This document shows positions 45,554 through 54,432 of a stretch of 64,000 nt of DNA, piece after piece. The stretch covers positions 1,302,001 to 1,366,000 of the forward strand of contig NZ_CP121663.1 of assembly GCF_029714285.1 (NCBI RefSeq), written 5' to 3'. The position numbers were made by a program, and so were the translations under genes. The notes beneath the pieces were generated by a model. That model was not told where the DNA came from. It was given only the letters and a program-made list of their open reading frames with translations, and did no database searches. Numbering within the stretch: position 1 is the stretch's first letter; every line of letters begins with the position of its first letter. Source of the DNA: Rhizobium sp. CB3090. Its GTDB lineage: Bacteria; Pseudomonadota; Alphaproteobacteria; Rhizobiales; Rhizobiaceae.

Positions 45554-45904
45554 TCATACAAGTGCTGTTAGCAGACAAATGAGCGCCCAAAAGATTGGAT
45601 ACTCCGGCCCCATCTTCTGCCAGCGCCAGTTCAGCCCATTTATCTTCACGACCGCATAACCGGCTCCGAGCAATACCAAAGCACCGAACACGGCTGCAAC
45701 CCTGGGGTATAGAGAAAAGATCAAACCTACGGCCGCACAGACCTCCGCAACCATCGTGAGTCCCACGAACAGCTTCCCTGGCTTGAAGCCTGCCGCTTCG
45801 AATGTTCCCCCGGCTTTCTCATAGTGCAGCCCTTTGCCGATCAGGTGGGGAATGAACCAGACGCCGCAGAGAATGCGGAGCCAGTCAACCAAAACGAAAT
45901 CCAT
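45554..45904 (-). CDS. DoxX-family membrane protein
   Basis: 116 residues, four membrane segments. DWLRILCGVWFIPHLIGKG and GLTMVAEVCAAVGLIF fit the DoxX family, small quinone-linked or redox-stress membrane proteins. First gene of a doxX-tetR unit. Confidence 0.8.
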   Translation of the reverse strand: MDFVLVDWLRILCGVWFIPHLIGKGLHYEKAGGTFEAAGFKPGKLFVGLTMVAEVCAAVGLIFSLYPRVAAVFGALVLLGAGYAVVKINGLNWRWQKMGPEYPIFWALICLLTALV

Positions 45905-45971
45905 TTCTCCTCCTTGACGCCGGACTCTGCCGGGTCGGCGAGGATAGTTGTCTTTCCTCGCTTGCCTTTTC

Positions 45972-45989
45972 AGATACTAAACGGTATTC
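45972..45989. promoter_or_regulatory. Operator AGATAC-N6-GTATTC between doxX-tetR and the dehydrogenase gene
   Basis: Near-perfect version of the shared palindrome. A TTGACA box for doxX lies on minus at 46010-46005, again 15 bases from the palindrome, exactly as at livG. The site is in the divergent region and could control both directions. Confidence 0.7.
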
Positions 45990-46044
45990 ACAATCCATAT
46001 AGGATGTCAATACGACGCAATCTTTGAGTTTGGGAGGAATATCG

Positions 46045-47151
46045 ATGGAAATGATGCGTGCCGCGCGGCTCCACGCCGTTGGTCAGCCGATGAGCATCGA
46101 CGAGGTAGAACGTCCAAAGGCCACCGGAAGCGACGTAATCGTCCGCGTGAGAGCCTGTGGAATGGTTCCGAACCTGGCGAATGTTCTGGCTAACTGGCAG
46201 ACTTGGTATCCGCAGATGCCGCTGCCGTCTCGGCCTGCGATTCACGGTCTCGATCCGAGTGGAGTGGTTCACGAAGTCGGTCCCCAGGTTGTCAGCATCA
46301 AGCCGGGCGACAGGGTATATGTGAACCCCGGGCGTTTCTGCGGTGCATGCCATCATTGTTCTTCGGGTAAGCCGCAGGCCTGCGAATATTGGACGCTGGG
46401 CGGATATTTTGGATACAATCCGAAAAGCATGGAAATGTTCGCCCGCTATCCTTACGGGGGCTTCGGCGAATTCATGCTGGCCCCGCAGGCGCAGATCATC
46501 AAAATCCCCGACAACATGACCTTCGTCCAAGGTTCCCGCATGGGCTATCTCGGCACCTCTTACGCAGCCCTCAAGAAATGCGGCCCGCTGATGGGCAAGA
46601 CTTTGATCATCAACGGCGCCACCGGAACGCTGGGCTTGGGCGCGACGCTGTTCGCATTGGCAATGGGCGTTGCCAAAATCTACGCAGTAGCCAGGGGCGA
46701 GACGCTTCTTGAGCGGCTGAAAGCGATCGCGCCGGATCGCATCGTCACCTTCTCGAACGTGACGGGATCTTCAGGAGCCTTCGTCAAGGAGCAGACGAAC
46801 GGGAGCGGTGCGGACTTGATGCTCGATACACTCGGCGCCAAGGCGCCGCTCGACTCCATGCTGGACGCCATGGGTGGCGTCAAACGGGGAGGCCGTATCG
46901 TCAACATCGGCGGCACGTCGGGGGCTTTGCCTGTCGACGTCAAATGGTGGATGGACGAGCAGATGGAATTGATCGGTTCCGTTTGGTTCACGGCCGCAGA
47001 AGGCATGGAGATCGCGGCGATGGTCGAAGCGGGGATCATCGATATGTCGGTCATGTCGCCGATGGTATGGCCTTTGGAAAAGATCAACGAAGCCATTTCT
47101 GGCGTCGGGAAGGACGAAGGCGGATTCACCTACTACGCCGTCGAACTGTAA
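46045..47151 (+). CDS. MDR-family dehydrogenase with unusual zinc site
   Basis: 368 residues. Structural zinc cysteines CGACHHCSSGKPQAC and the nucleotide loop IINGATGTLGLGATLFAL are present. At the catalytic site the usual CGxCxxD is CGMVPNL and the usual GHE is IHGLDPSG, so the active-site metal ligands differ. GGGAGGAAT precedes the ATG at 46045. It leads the transcript that contains gfa and may act on the alcohol or aldehyde released by the pathway. Confidence 0.85.
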   Translation: MEMMRAARLHAVGQPMSIDEVERPKATGSDVIVRVRACGMVPNLANVLANWQTWYPQMPLPSRPAIHGLDPSGVVHEVGPQVVSIKPGDRVYVNPGRFCGACHHCSSGKPQACEYWTLGGYFGYNPKSMEMFARYPYGGFGEFMLAPQAQIIKIPDNMTFVQGSRMGYLGTSYAALKKCGPLMGKTLIINGATGTLGLGATLFALAMGVAKIYAVARGETLLERLKAIAPDRIVTFSNVTGSSGAFVKEQTNGSGADLMLDTLGAKAPLDSMLDAMGGVKRGGRIVNIGGTSGALPVDVKWWMDEQMELIGSVWFTAAEGMEIAAMVEAGIIDMSVMSPMVWPLEKINEAISGVGKDEGGFTYYAVEL

Positions 47152-47162
47152 CGGAATTCCAA

Positions 47163-47255
47163 TTGGCCCATACCTACCGGATCACCGTCGAGCGGCTCGG
47201 GGATGCCCCTTCGGTCGCCGATTTGAGGTGGCATGCGCAGCGACTGAATCGCTAA
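47163..47255 (+). pseudogene. Short remnant resembling a DUF3861 start
   Basis: A TTG-initiated 30-codon frame reads AHTYRITVERLGD and soon stops. DUF3861 proteins begin in this way, but the rest is missing. No ribosome site. Confidence 0.3.
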
Positions 47256-47315
47256 TCGGTCGTCTGCCGTTCTGAAGGCCGGGCGTGGTGTCCGGCTAAA
47301 TAGGAGGAAGAAGCG

Positions 47316-47888
47316 ATGGCAAATGTCGGCATACACCCCCATGTCGATGGGGGATTGAGGAAGAGCGGTGCCTCGTTCACCGGAGGCACGCTCGTTTGCG
47401 AGTGCACGACGAACCCGGTTAAGGTGAAGATTAAGGGCGATATCGCCCACAATCATGCCTGCGGCTGCACCAAATGCTGGAAGCCGGTGGGCGCAAATTT
47501 CTCCATCGTTGCGGTGGCACCCACAGAAGCCGTGGAAGTCGTCGAGAACGGCGATAAGCTCGCGGTTGTCGATGCAAATGCCCTGATCCAACGACATGCC
47601 TGCAAGGAGTGCGGCGTCCATATGTATGGGCCGGTGGAGCGGGATCACCCGTTCAAGGGCTTGTCCTTCATCCATCCCGAGCGTTTCGAGGAAGAAGGAT
47701 GGGCGCAACCCGGATTTGCTGCATTCGTATCCTCAATCATCGAGGCAGGGTATGACTCCTCAAAGATGGACGCAATCCGCGAGCGTCTCACCGAGCTCGA
47801 CCTTGCACCTTACGACTGCCTCTCCCCTGGCCTGATGGATTATATCGCCACCTGGACGGCAAAGAAGAATGGCATTTTGGCAGCGTAG
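47316..47888 (+). CDS. gfa: S-(hydroxymethyl)glutathione synthase (formaldehyde-activating enzyme)
   Basis: 190 residues. Zinc-binding cysteines [19 protein letters not shown] and [12 protein letters not shown] match Gfa, and the [14 protein letters not shown] and [13 protein letters not shown] segments agree. It speeds the reaction of formaldehyde with glutathione, feeding AdhC (41467). AGGAGGAAG precedes the ATG. No formylglutathione hydrolase is in the window. Confidence 0.93.
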   Translation: MANVGIHPHVDGGLRKSGASFTGGTLVCECTTNPVKVKIKGDIAHNHACGCTKCWKPVGANFSIVAVAPTEAVEVVENGDKLAVVDANALIQRHACKECGVHMYGPVERDHPFKGLSFIHPERFEEEGWAQPGFAAFVSSIIEAGYDSSKMDAIRERLTELDLAPYDCLSPGLMDYIATWTAKKNGILAA

Positions 47889-48019
47889 ACCTGCAAGGAG
47901 CCGGGACGGTCATCCGGCTCCTACTCTCCGCGCTGAAAAAGTCGTCCGGCATCGTTTCGGTTCACATGCGCAAGCGGATAGGTTGGCCCGCGCATCGCTT
48001 GTCTGAAGAAGGTTTGGGC

Positions 48020-48535
48020 ACAGGCGATCAGCAAGCAATCCTCCGTGCTCCAAACGGCTCGCTGGCTCCCTCGGGCGAGACGATGTCCCTATGAGAAGCG
48101 GCGCAACGCTATTCGCAGGAGGATCGATCCGTCGCCATCGTCGCCGTCGCGCCATACGGCATGGGATCGTCGCGCGACTGGGCCGCGAAAGGTGTCGCCT
48201 TGCTCGGGACAAGGGCGGTTCTCGCCCTGAGCTTCGCGCGGATACACCGATGGAACCTGATCGGCATGGGCGTCCTGCCGCTGCGGCTACCGGATGGTTT
48301 TGGTCCGGACGAGCTTGCGCTTATGTCGGGCGACGTTGTCGAGATTGTCGCGGACCCGGCTCGCGTCGATCCGCGTTGCGAGATAGGGGTCGCCGTGAAG
48401 CGTAAGGATGGGCAACGGACGAAGCTTGTTGCGACAGCAGCGATCGAAACCAATGCGGAGGTCGAGATCCTTCGGGCCGGTGGCATCCTGCCGCTGATTC
48501 TTCGCAATTTAGTTGGAGGGACATCCGCAATATAA
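48020..48535 (+). pseudogene. acnA: Aconitase C-terminal remnant
   Basis: SLAPSGETMSL, a stop in place of Tyr, then EAAQRYSQEDRSVAIVAV, YGMGSSRDWAAKGVALLG, ALSFARIHRWNLIGMGVLPL and a final AGGILPLILRNL reproduce the last ~170 residues of AcnA-type aconitate hydratases. An in-frame TGA and the missing first three quarters make it dead. The IS3 fragment follows nine bases later. Confidence 0.85.
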
Positions 48536-48543
48536 CTGAGACT

Positions 48544-48948
48544 GACGTGCCCCCGTTAAATTAAGCCATTCGGACCTGGAATTTTCCACTTATGATCCCC
48601 GCGGGGAAGAAGAGGAGAATTCCATGAAGGCATCGAAGTTTTCGGAGGCGCAGATCGCGTTCGTGCTGAAGCAGGCGGCGGACGGCACACCGGTCGGTGA
48701 GGTGTGCCGCAAGGCGGGCATTTCGGATGCGACCTTTTACAACTGGCGCAAAAATACGCCGGCCTGATGCCCTCGGAGATGAAGCGTCTGCGGCAGCTTG
48801 AGGAGGAGAATGCCAAGCTGAAGCAGATCGTCGCCGACCTGTCGCTGGACAAAGCGATGCTGCAGGACGTGCTGTCAAAAAAGCTTTGAGGCCTGCCCGC
48901 AAGCGCAAGCTTGTCGACACGATCAAAGCGGACTGGAAGGTCTCGATT
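48544..48948 (+). mobile_element. IS3 element fragment (left end, orfA frameshifted)
   Basis: Starts with TGACGTGCCCCC like the element at 24303 and is highly similar through orfA. One base is lost after NWRK, so orfA stops early. The copy breaks off shortly after the A6G shift site, in the first codons of orfB (TIKADWKVS), where the dispersed repeat begins. Confidence 0.88.
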
Positions 48949-49126
48949 GTTGAATACTTTGATGCGCCTAGCAAAGGCGTATGTTGCCCCATGCAGAAAT
49001 GGCCACGGAGCCCCTGAAATCGCATTCGACGAGGAACATGCCTTGCTTGAGCGAGTATCTCGTCCTGAAGCGCTGCCTGAACTCTCGGGACGACCTGAGC
49101 ACTAATATCCTTGCGAGCCGCGCGTC
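48949..49126. repeat. Dispersed repeat, copy 2 (pair with 5194-5376)
   Basis: See copy 1. Here it lies between the cut IS3 element and a kinase fragment; it begins GTTGAATACTTTGATGC, compared with GTTGCATACTTTGATGC in copy 1. Confidence 0.75.
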
Positions 49127-49358
49127 GGTCATCTGAAGCAGATTGCTGATGCGGTGTTTCATCTCCCTCGCGATCAGCTCTGATTGCTCTTCGGCTCCGC
49201 AAAGCGCGCATAAGCAGGTGCATAAGATGCGCAGTCGCGATGATCAGTGCGCTCGCCAGTAGGAATATAGCCAAGCCTATCCAAGACTGCCGCGTCAACG
49301 CAAACGAATTCAGAGCGGGGAGCGATGCATAGGCGGAAACGACCGCTGCCAGAAGCTA
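49127..49358 (-). pseudogene. Membrane and phosphoacceptor part of a DUF4118/HWE-type sensor kinase
   Basis: From 49358 downwards one frame gives LLAAVVSAYASLPALNSFAL, WIGLAIFLLASALIIATAHL, a DUF4118-like membrane part. After a frameshift near 49200 another frame gives SELIAREMKHRISNLLQ, the His-phosphoacceptor box of HisKA_2/HWE kinases. The ATPase domain is missing. Confidence 0.65.
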
Positions 49359-49366
49359 CCGCGAAA

Positions 49367-49609
49367 TCACCTGAAGAAGATCCCCGCTTCTTCCAGAGCA
49401 GCCACGAAGGCAGCTCGCGCCACGTCGACTGAAATCTTGCCATCATGAGCATCGATCAGCGCCAACTTGGCGGCGGCAAATTTCTTTCCAGCCTTACCCC
49501 TTGGCCATTCATTGAGCATATATTCCGCCGCGCCTTCTGTGCTGCTGATCGTGACAAATTGGCCAATGACACCGGTTACGACCGTCACGGGTTGATCCCA
49601 TTGCGCCAT
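49367..49609 (-). CDS. DUF982 protein
   Basis: 80 residues, a rhizobial orphan family. WDQPVTVVTGVIGQFVTIS, then AAEYMLNEWPRGKAGKKF and AKLALIDAHDGKISVDVAR are typical DUF982. ATG at 49609 with AGGAGCC upstream. Function unknown. Confidence 0.85.
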   Translation of the reverse strand: MAQWDQPVTVVTGVIGQFVTISSTEGAAEYMLNEWPRGKAGKKFAAAKLALIDAHDGKISVDVARAAFVAALEEAGIFFR

Positions 49610-49755
49610 GTTCGGCTCCTTCCAGGATAATAACCGGAGGGAAGCGATCACGTTCCACTATGGTTTCAAAATCGGTATGTGTGACACCGCCCGAACAAAT
49701 AGAAATAAGCCGCATTACCTTTCCATAGCCGACGAAGGCAACCAAGGAGGAAGTC

Positions 49756-49968
49756 ATGGATTGGAATAGAGTTGAAGGCAATTGGAAGCAGATGAAGGGA
49801 AAGGTCAAGGAACAATGGGGCAGACTCACGGACGATGACCTCGATCAGATCGATGGCCGTCTCGAACAACTCGAAGGCAAGATACAAGAGCGTTATGGTT
49901 TGGAGAGAGATCGTGCAAGGCGCGATATCGATGCCTGGTATGCTCGGCAGGGATTCCACGAAGGTTAG
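49756..49968 (+). CDS. CsbD-family stress protein
   Basis: 70 residues: MDWNRVEGNWKQMKGKVKEQ and WGRLTDDDLDQIDGRLEQLE form the CsbD domain, a small cytosolic protein induced by general stress. AAGGAGGAAG precedes the start. Confidence 0.95.
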   Translation: MDWNRVEGNWKQMKGKVKEQWGRLTDDDLDQIDGRLEQLEGKIQERYGLERDRARRDIDAWYARQGFHEG

Positions 49969-50274
49969 CGATCTCTGATATGTCGCGGGGTCACCCCTTG
50001 CTGCTTTCATGTCCTGCCAATTCGTCCGGCTCCATTTGGCGGGAACAGCAATAGCTCCCCGAAAGAGCAGCGACACCGATGAAAAAACTATTCGTGATCC
50101 GAGTTTGTTGAAGTCCAAATTCTTGGGGTTATCGCGCCCCATCTACGAATGCCGCCCGTCAAGAGCAAACACGCCTGTTACTTAGAAGATTGCCCGAATT
50201 TTTGTTATTTTCCTTTGGCCGTGCCATCCTTATCTCGCTCCGGCACCGGCAGATAAGCGTTTTACATCGGCGTC
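49969..50274. other. No gene seen
   Basis: About 300 bases between csbD and the IS630 remnant; no frame or repeat that I can support. Confidence 0.5.
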
Positions 50275-50880
50275 TAGAGCACGTCCACTGAACGGGGAAT
50301 CGGAATCGAGATTCCCTTATTAGTCGATTTCTGATTCGATCGCCCGAGTGGTGATTTGGTCGGAGGCGATATGACCCGTGCTTTCAGCAACGATCTTCGC
50401 AGCCGCGTTCTGGCGGCGTCGCGTAATGGCATGTCGGCACGATCAGCGGCGGCCCGGTTCGGTATAGGAATCTCAACGGCCATCGCCTGGATCGCCAACG
50501 CACGACATGGCCAGATGACGCCGGCGAAACAGGGTCGCCGCGGCGGCTCTCGTCTGGATATCCATGAAGATTTTATCGTTGGGATGATCGAAGAGGAAAA
50601 GGACATCACGCTGAACGAAATGGTTTTGCGGCTGGCCGAAGAGAAGACCGTCTCCATCGGCCGCAGTGCTCTCGATGTCTGGCTGCGCAAGTGCGGCTGG
50701 ACTTTCAAAAAAAGGCCGCACATGCATTGGAGCAAGAACGTTCCGACCTGTTGAAACGGCGGCAGGCCTGGTTTGACGGTCAACTCGATCTCGATCTCGC
50801 CAAGCTTATTTTTATCGATGAGACTGGTCTCTCCACGAAGATGTCTCGATTACGCGGGCGATCCCAATGTGGCGAACGCT
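50275..50880 (+). mobile_element. IS630-family remnant
   Basis: A transposase frame from ATG 50371 gives SNDLRSRVLAASRNGMSARS and the HTH_Tnp region; it passes an A7G run (50707-50714), after which the -1 frame continues with LEQERSDLLKRRQAW and LIFIDETGLSTKM, including the first catalytic Asp. Homology stops near 50880, so the other catalytic residues are missing. The left end probably starts with AGAGCACGTCC at about 50276. 50881-51061 holds nothing recognisable. Confidence 0.8.
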
Positions 50881-51061
50881 GCCGGTCGGCGGTTCTGGCC
50901 GCGGGCCCGTATGGGAGTTCGAGGATCAGATCCACATCACTGGAACGCGCTCGAAGCGCTCCCCATGCGCCTGGTTCTCCTGATCCCGCCTCGCCGACGT
51001 TGCGCCATACCTGTCCTTCGACCTTCTCACGTCCTTCCGACGGCCTCGCTTCCGTTCGCCA

Positions 51062-51885
51062 TCATCGGGCGGCAACGGTCGGAGCTCGGTAGATTCCACC
51101 TTTCGTCGTCAGCGCCCAAGCAATACTTGCGGCCTTGTTGGCCAGCGCCGCGATGACCAGCATCGGTGGCTTGCGTGCCAACATTCGGCGGAGCCACGAC
51201 CCAGATGGCACGCCCTTTCGCTTGGCCCAGCGTACCACGGCGCTGGATGCGATGATCAGCAGTCGTCGCAACGTTCGTTCCCCCATCCGCGACGTTCGCC
51301 CAAGCCGTTCCTTGCCGCCGGTCGAGCGCTGAAGCGGCGTCAGCCCAATCCAGGCGGCGAAGTCACGTCCGGAGCGGAAAATTTCCGCTGGCGGAGCCAT
51401 TGCTTCCAGTGCGTGGCTATTAGCGGACCGATCCCAGGAATGCTCATTAGGCGATGGGCCGTAGCGTCCGCTTTGGCCCGCGCCGCAATCTCCGCATCCA
51501 ATTCTCTGACCTGCTCCTCGAGGCGGTGTAAGGCCTCGACGAGGAGAGCAAGGCAACAGCGAGCGGCTTCTGGTATGCTTGAGGAGCGATCCTCGACCTG
51601 CGCGATGAGTTGCTGGATGTGGGAAGGCCCCTGCGGCCCAATGAAGCCGAACTCAGACAGGTGGCCGCGAATCGCATTGATGAGCTGAGTGCGCTGGCCG
51701 ATGAGTACGTCGCGCGTTCGGAAGATCACCGCCGAGGCCTGCTTCTCCTCACTCTTCACCGCCACGAAACGCATCGTCGGCCGTTGTGCGGCCTCGCAGA
51801 TCGCTTCGGCATCGGCGGCATCATTCTTCTGCCGTTTTACAAAGGGCTTCACATAAGCTGGCGCAATCAACGTTCGTCTACGGGC
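51062..51885 (-). pseudogene. IS110-family transposase remnant, N-terminus lost and frameshifted
   Basis: From 51885: AYVKPFVKRQKNDAADAEAI, PTMRFVAVKSEEKQASAV, MSIPGIGPLIATH, then a frame change near 51385 to GRDFAAWIGLTPLQRSTGGK. The first catalytic Asp region is missing. It is only moderately similar to the copy at 25828. Confidence 0.88.
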
Positions 51886-52046
51886 AGTTTGAAGCGCATG
51901 AGCGGGAACCAACCATCACTACGGAAGTTCGGCTCTAAAACTTGGAGCAGTGCTTTTGAAAGCAGCAATCTCTCAGAAAATCTCCTCCTTGCTTCGGGCA
52001 AATCCAGGCTCGCTGTCATCCGTCGCATCCATCCGGTGATTGGCAG

Positions 52047-53333
52047 ATGCAAGAGCGATCATCCGATCATCCGCGCCCTATCAAGAATTCAGGCATTGGT
52101 AGCGCATTGGGCCGCGGCATCATTTCCGGCGCTGCCGACGACGATCCGTCAGCCATCGGAACTTATGCCAGCGCAGGTGCGCGTTTCGGCCTCGACATTT
52201 TATGGACCGCACCGCTTACGCTGCCGATGATGTTTACCGTCGTTTATCTGTCTTCTAAGCTCGGTCAGGTCTCCGGCAGAGGTCTGTTTCAGGCGATTCA
52301 TGATTTCTATCCTCGCTGGCTCTTATGGCTGGTGCTCGTCGGTGTCGTCCTTGGAAACACGATAGAGGCGGCAGCCGATCTCGGGGGCATTGCCGCATCG
52401 CTCGGCCTTTTCACGACGCTGCCTTTTTGGTTTACGGTCATGGGGGTCGCAGCCACAATATTCGCCTTGCAGATTTTCGGCTCTTACACGCTGATCAGCA
52501 GGATCTTTCGTTGGCTTGCGCTTACGCTCATCGCCTATGCCGGCGCCGCGCTCATGGCAAAACCCGATCTCGTCGCCGCCCTACGCGGGACCTTCCTAGT
52601 GTCGGTGGAATTCAACAAGGACTTCCTGTCCATTCTCGTTGCCATCATTGGCACAACGCTGTCGGCTTATCTCTACACTTGGCAGTCCAATGAGGAAGTC
52701 GAGGAAAAGATAGCCGATGGCCAGACTTCGCTGAGTCAGCGCAAAGGCGCAAGCAGCAGGGAACTGCGTCAATCGCGGCGTGATATCCTGATTGGCATGT
52801 CCTTTTCCAATCTGATCATGTATTTCATCATTCTGTGCACTGGCGCAACGCTTCATGCAAACGGCCAGACCGACATCGAAACGGCAGCAGAAGCCGCACA
52901 TGCCCTGAAGCCGATCGCCGGCGAAGCGGCCGGTTATCTTTTTGCCGCCGGCGTGGTTTCCGTCGGGTTTCTCGCCGTGCCGGTCATGACGACCGGAGCA
53001 GCCTACGACCTTGCCCAATCCTTCGGCTGGAAAGGAAATCTTCATGCGCGCGCCCGAGAGGCTCCCGGCTTCTACGTCGTCATCGGCGTCGTGACGGCGG
53101 TTGCCGTTGCTTTGAATTTCCTCGGCTTTAATCCGATGAGGGCGCTCGTCTGGTCCGGCATAGTTCAGGGCTTCTCCACACCACCGCTGTTGCTGCTGAT
53201 CATCCTGATGACCAACAATCGGAAGATCATGGGGGATCAGGTCAATTCCCGCGCAATGAATATCATGGCCTGTGTGACGACAGCCGCAATTTTCGCGGCG
53301 ACGCTGGCGCTCATTGCGAGCTGGTTCATGTGA
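52047..53333 (+). CDS. NRAMP-family-like divalent metal transporter
   Basis: 428 residues with about eleven membrane segments. ISGAADDDPSAIGTYASAGA stands where NRAMPs have the DPGN metal motif, and MTTGAAYDLAQSFGW where they have MPHN; LGNTIEAAADLGGIAASLGL matches helix 3. Related proteins carry Mn2+, Mg2+ or Al3+; the altered motif makes Mn/Fe specificity doubtful. Start at 52047 has no strong ribosome site. Confidence 0.82.
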   Translation: MQERSSDHPRPIKNSGIGSALGRGIISGAADDDPSAIGTYASAGARFGLDILWTAPLTLPMMFTVVYLSSKLGQVSGRGLFQAIHDFYPRWLLWLVLVGVVLGNTIEAAADLGGIAASLGLFTTLPFWFTVMGVAATIFALQIFGSYTLISRIFRWLALTLIAYAGAALMAKPDLVAALRGTFLVSVEFNKDFLSILVAIIGTTLSAYLYTWQSNEEVEEKIADGQTSLSQRKGASSRELRQSRRDILIGMSFSNLIMYFIILCTGATLHANGQTDIETAAEAAHALKPIAGEAAGYLFAAGVVSVGFLAVPVMTTGAAYDLAQSFGWKGNLHARAREAPGFYVVIGVVTAVAVALNFLGFNPMRALVWSGIVQGFSTPPLLLLIILMTNNRKIMGDQVNSRAMNIMACVTTAAIFAATLALIASWFM

Positions 53334-53432
53334 TAAGGCCTGCAGCACCCTGAGCGCCCTTATTCGCGGCCGCGGAACATTGCCGAGGCCGATACGTTCG
53401 GCTTTCGTCACCCGAAAAGGAAGGTATGCAAG

Positions 53433-53582
53433 ATGGCTATCTTCGATGATACAGAAACAGGCGCGTTGATCGTCTACATCCTGATGATTGTTCTCGTCGG
53501 CTGCGTGTTGGCCGTCGGCGCAATGACCTTCAACGACCGCAACTCTCAACTGGAGCAACCGCAACTTCCCGCTGCCGATTGA
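53433..53582 (+). CDS. 49-residue single-span membrane protein
   Basis: ATG with AAGGAAGG upstream; MAIFDDTETGALIVYILMIV continues as one hydrophobic helix and ends in a polar tail (NDRNSQLEQPQLPAAD). It follows the NRAMP-like gene by 99 bases on the same strand. It may be a small subunit or regulator of it; no family recognised. Confidence 0.6.
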   Translation: MAIFDDTETGALIVYILMIVLVGCVLAVGAMTFNDRNSQLEQPQLPAAD

Positions 53583-53655
53583 TCGTGATGAATTGAACAA
53601 GGCATTCAGAACATGGTGCTGCCTAAAACGCGCGCAGCGGGTCTCCGTGACCGAT

Positions 53656-54432
53656 TCAAGGTCTCGTTTCGCCGCGCCGCGCTATTGCAGGTGGCTTTTC
53701 GGCTGCGAAATAAGGTTTGTCCCGTACGAGTAGATAGACCTCGGGCTCCGGATTCTCCAGAACCGCAAAGCCCGCGCTGCGCAGCATGGCTTCGGTCGCC
53801 GCCTTGTTTGGAACGAACCAGTTGGTGGGATCGCCGGCATAGCGATGCTCGATGAAGAACAGCTTCGGATAGTCTGCGCGTTCGAATATCTTTTCTTCCG
53901 AAAACGCGTAATCTTCCTCAGGTATAAAAACCTCCTGAGTCCCCCGCTGCATACATTGGAAAAGCATGAGATCGCGGACGACGTGCTCATGAAGGAGGTC
54001 CAGCGCCAACAGCGGATGGCGAAGGTGATAGAGCACGCCCATAAAAAGCACGATGTCGAATTTTTCATGGAGTTCGCCGATATCGTAGACCGACATTTGA
54101 CGAAATTCGATGTCGACGCCCATGTGGTATGCCGCAAATTCAGCCTGCCGGAGATAATGGGAATCGGTATCGATGGCGAGAACGCGCCTGGCATTGCGCC
54201 GCTTCATCTCGATTGCGTAGAAGCCCGCATTGCAGCCAATGTCAAGGACACTCATGCCACTAAGATCGGCCGGTACGACCTGTTTGAAGCGTTGCCATTT
54301 GAAGCTCGGATAATCGCCCAGAAAATGGTCTGGCGCCGTCTCCACGCCGCCGATGCGCAGATTGTGAAACCACGGACCGAGTGTCTCGATCTGACGGCGT
54401 AGATCGTCTTGCTCTCCCGCCTCGCTCATCAT
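53656..54432 (-). CDS. SAM-dependent methyltransferase (TIGR04290-like)
   Basis: 258 residues. MSVLDIGCNAGFYAIEMKRR is the SAM loop, followed by AIDTDSHYLRQAEFA and FDIVLFMGVLYHLRHPL. FHNLRIGGVETAPDHFLGDYP at the start is typical of a methyltransferase family linked to glycosyltransferase cassettes. Overlaps the preceding gene (ATGATGA). Likely methylates a sugar of the glycan built by this operon. Confidence 0.82.
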   Translation of the reverse strand: MMSEAGEQDDLRRQIETLGPWFHNLRIGGVETAPDHFLGDYPSFKWQRFKQVVPADLSGMSVLDIGCNAGFYAIEMKRRNARRVLAIDTDSHYLRQAEFAAYHMGVDIEFRQMSVYDIGELHEKFDIVLFMGVLYHLRHPLLALDLLHEHVVRDLMLFQCMQRGTQEVFIPEEDYAFSEEKIFERADYPKLFFIEHRYAGDPTNWFVPNKAATEAMLRSAGFAVLENPEPEVYLLVRDKPYFAAEKPPAIARRGETRP

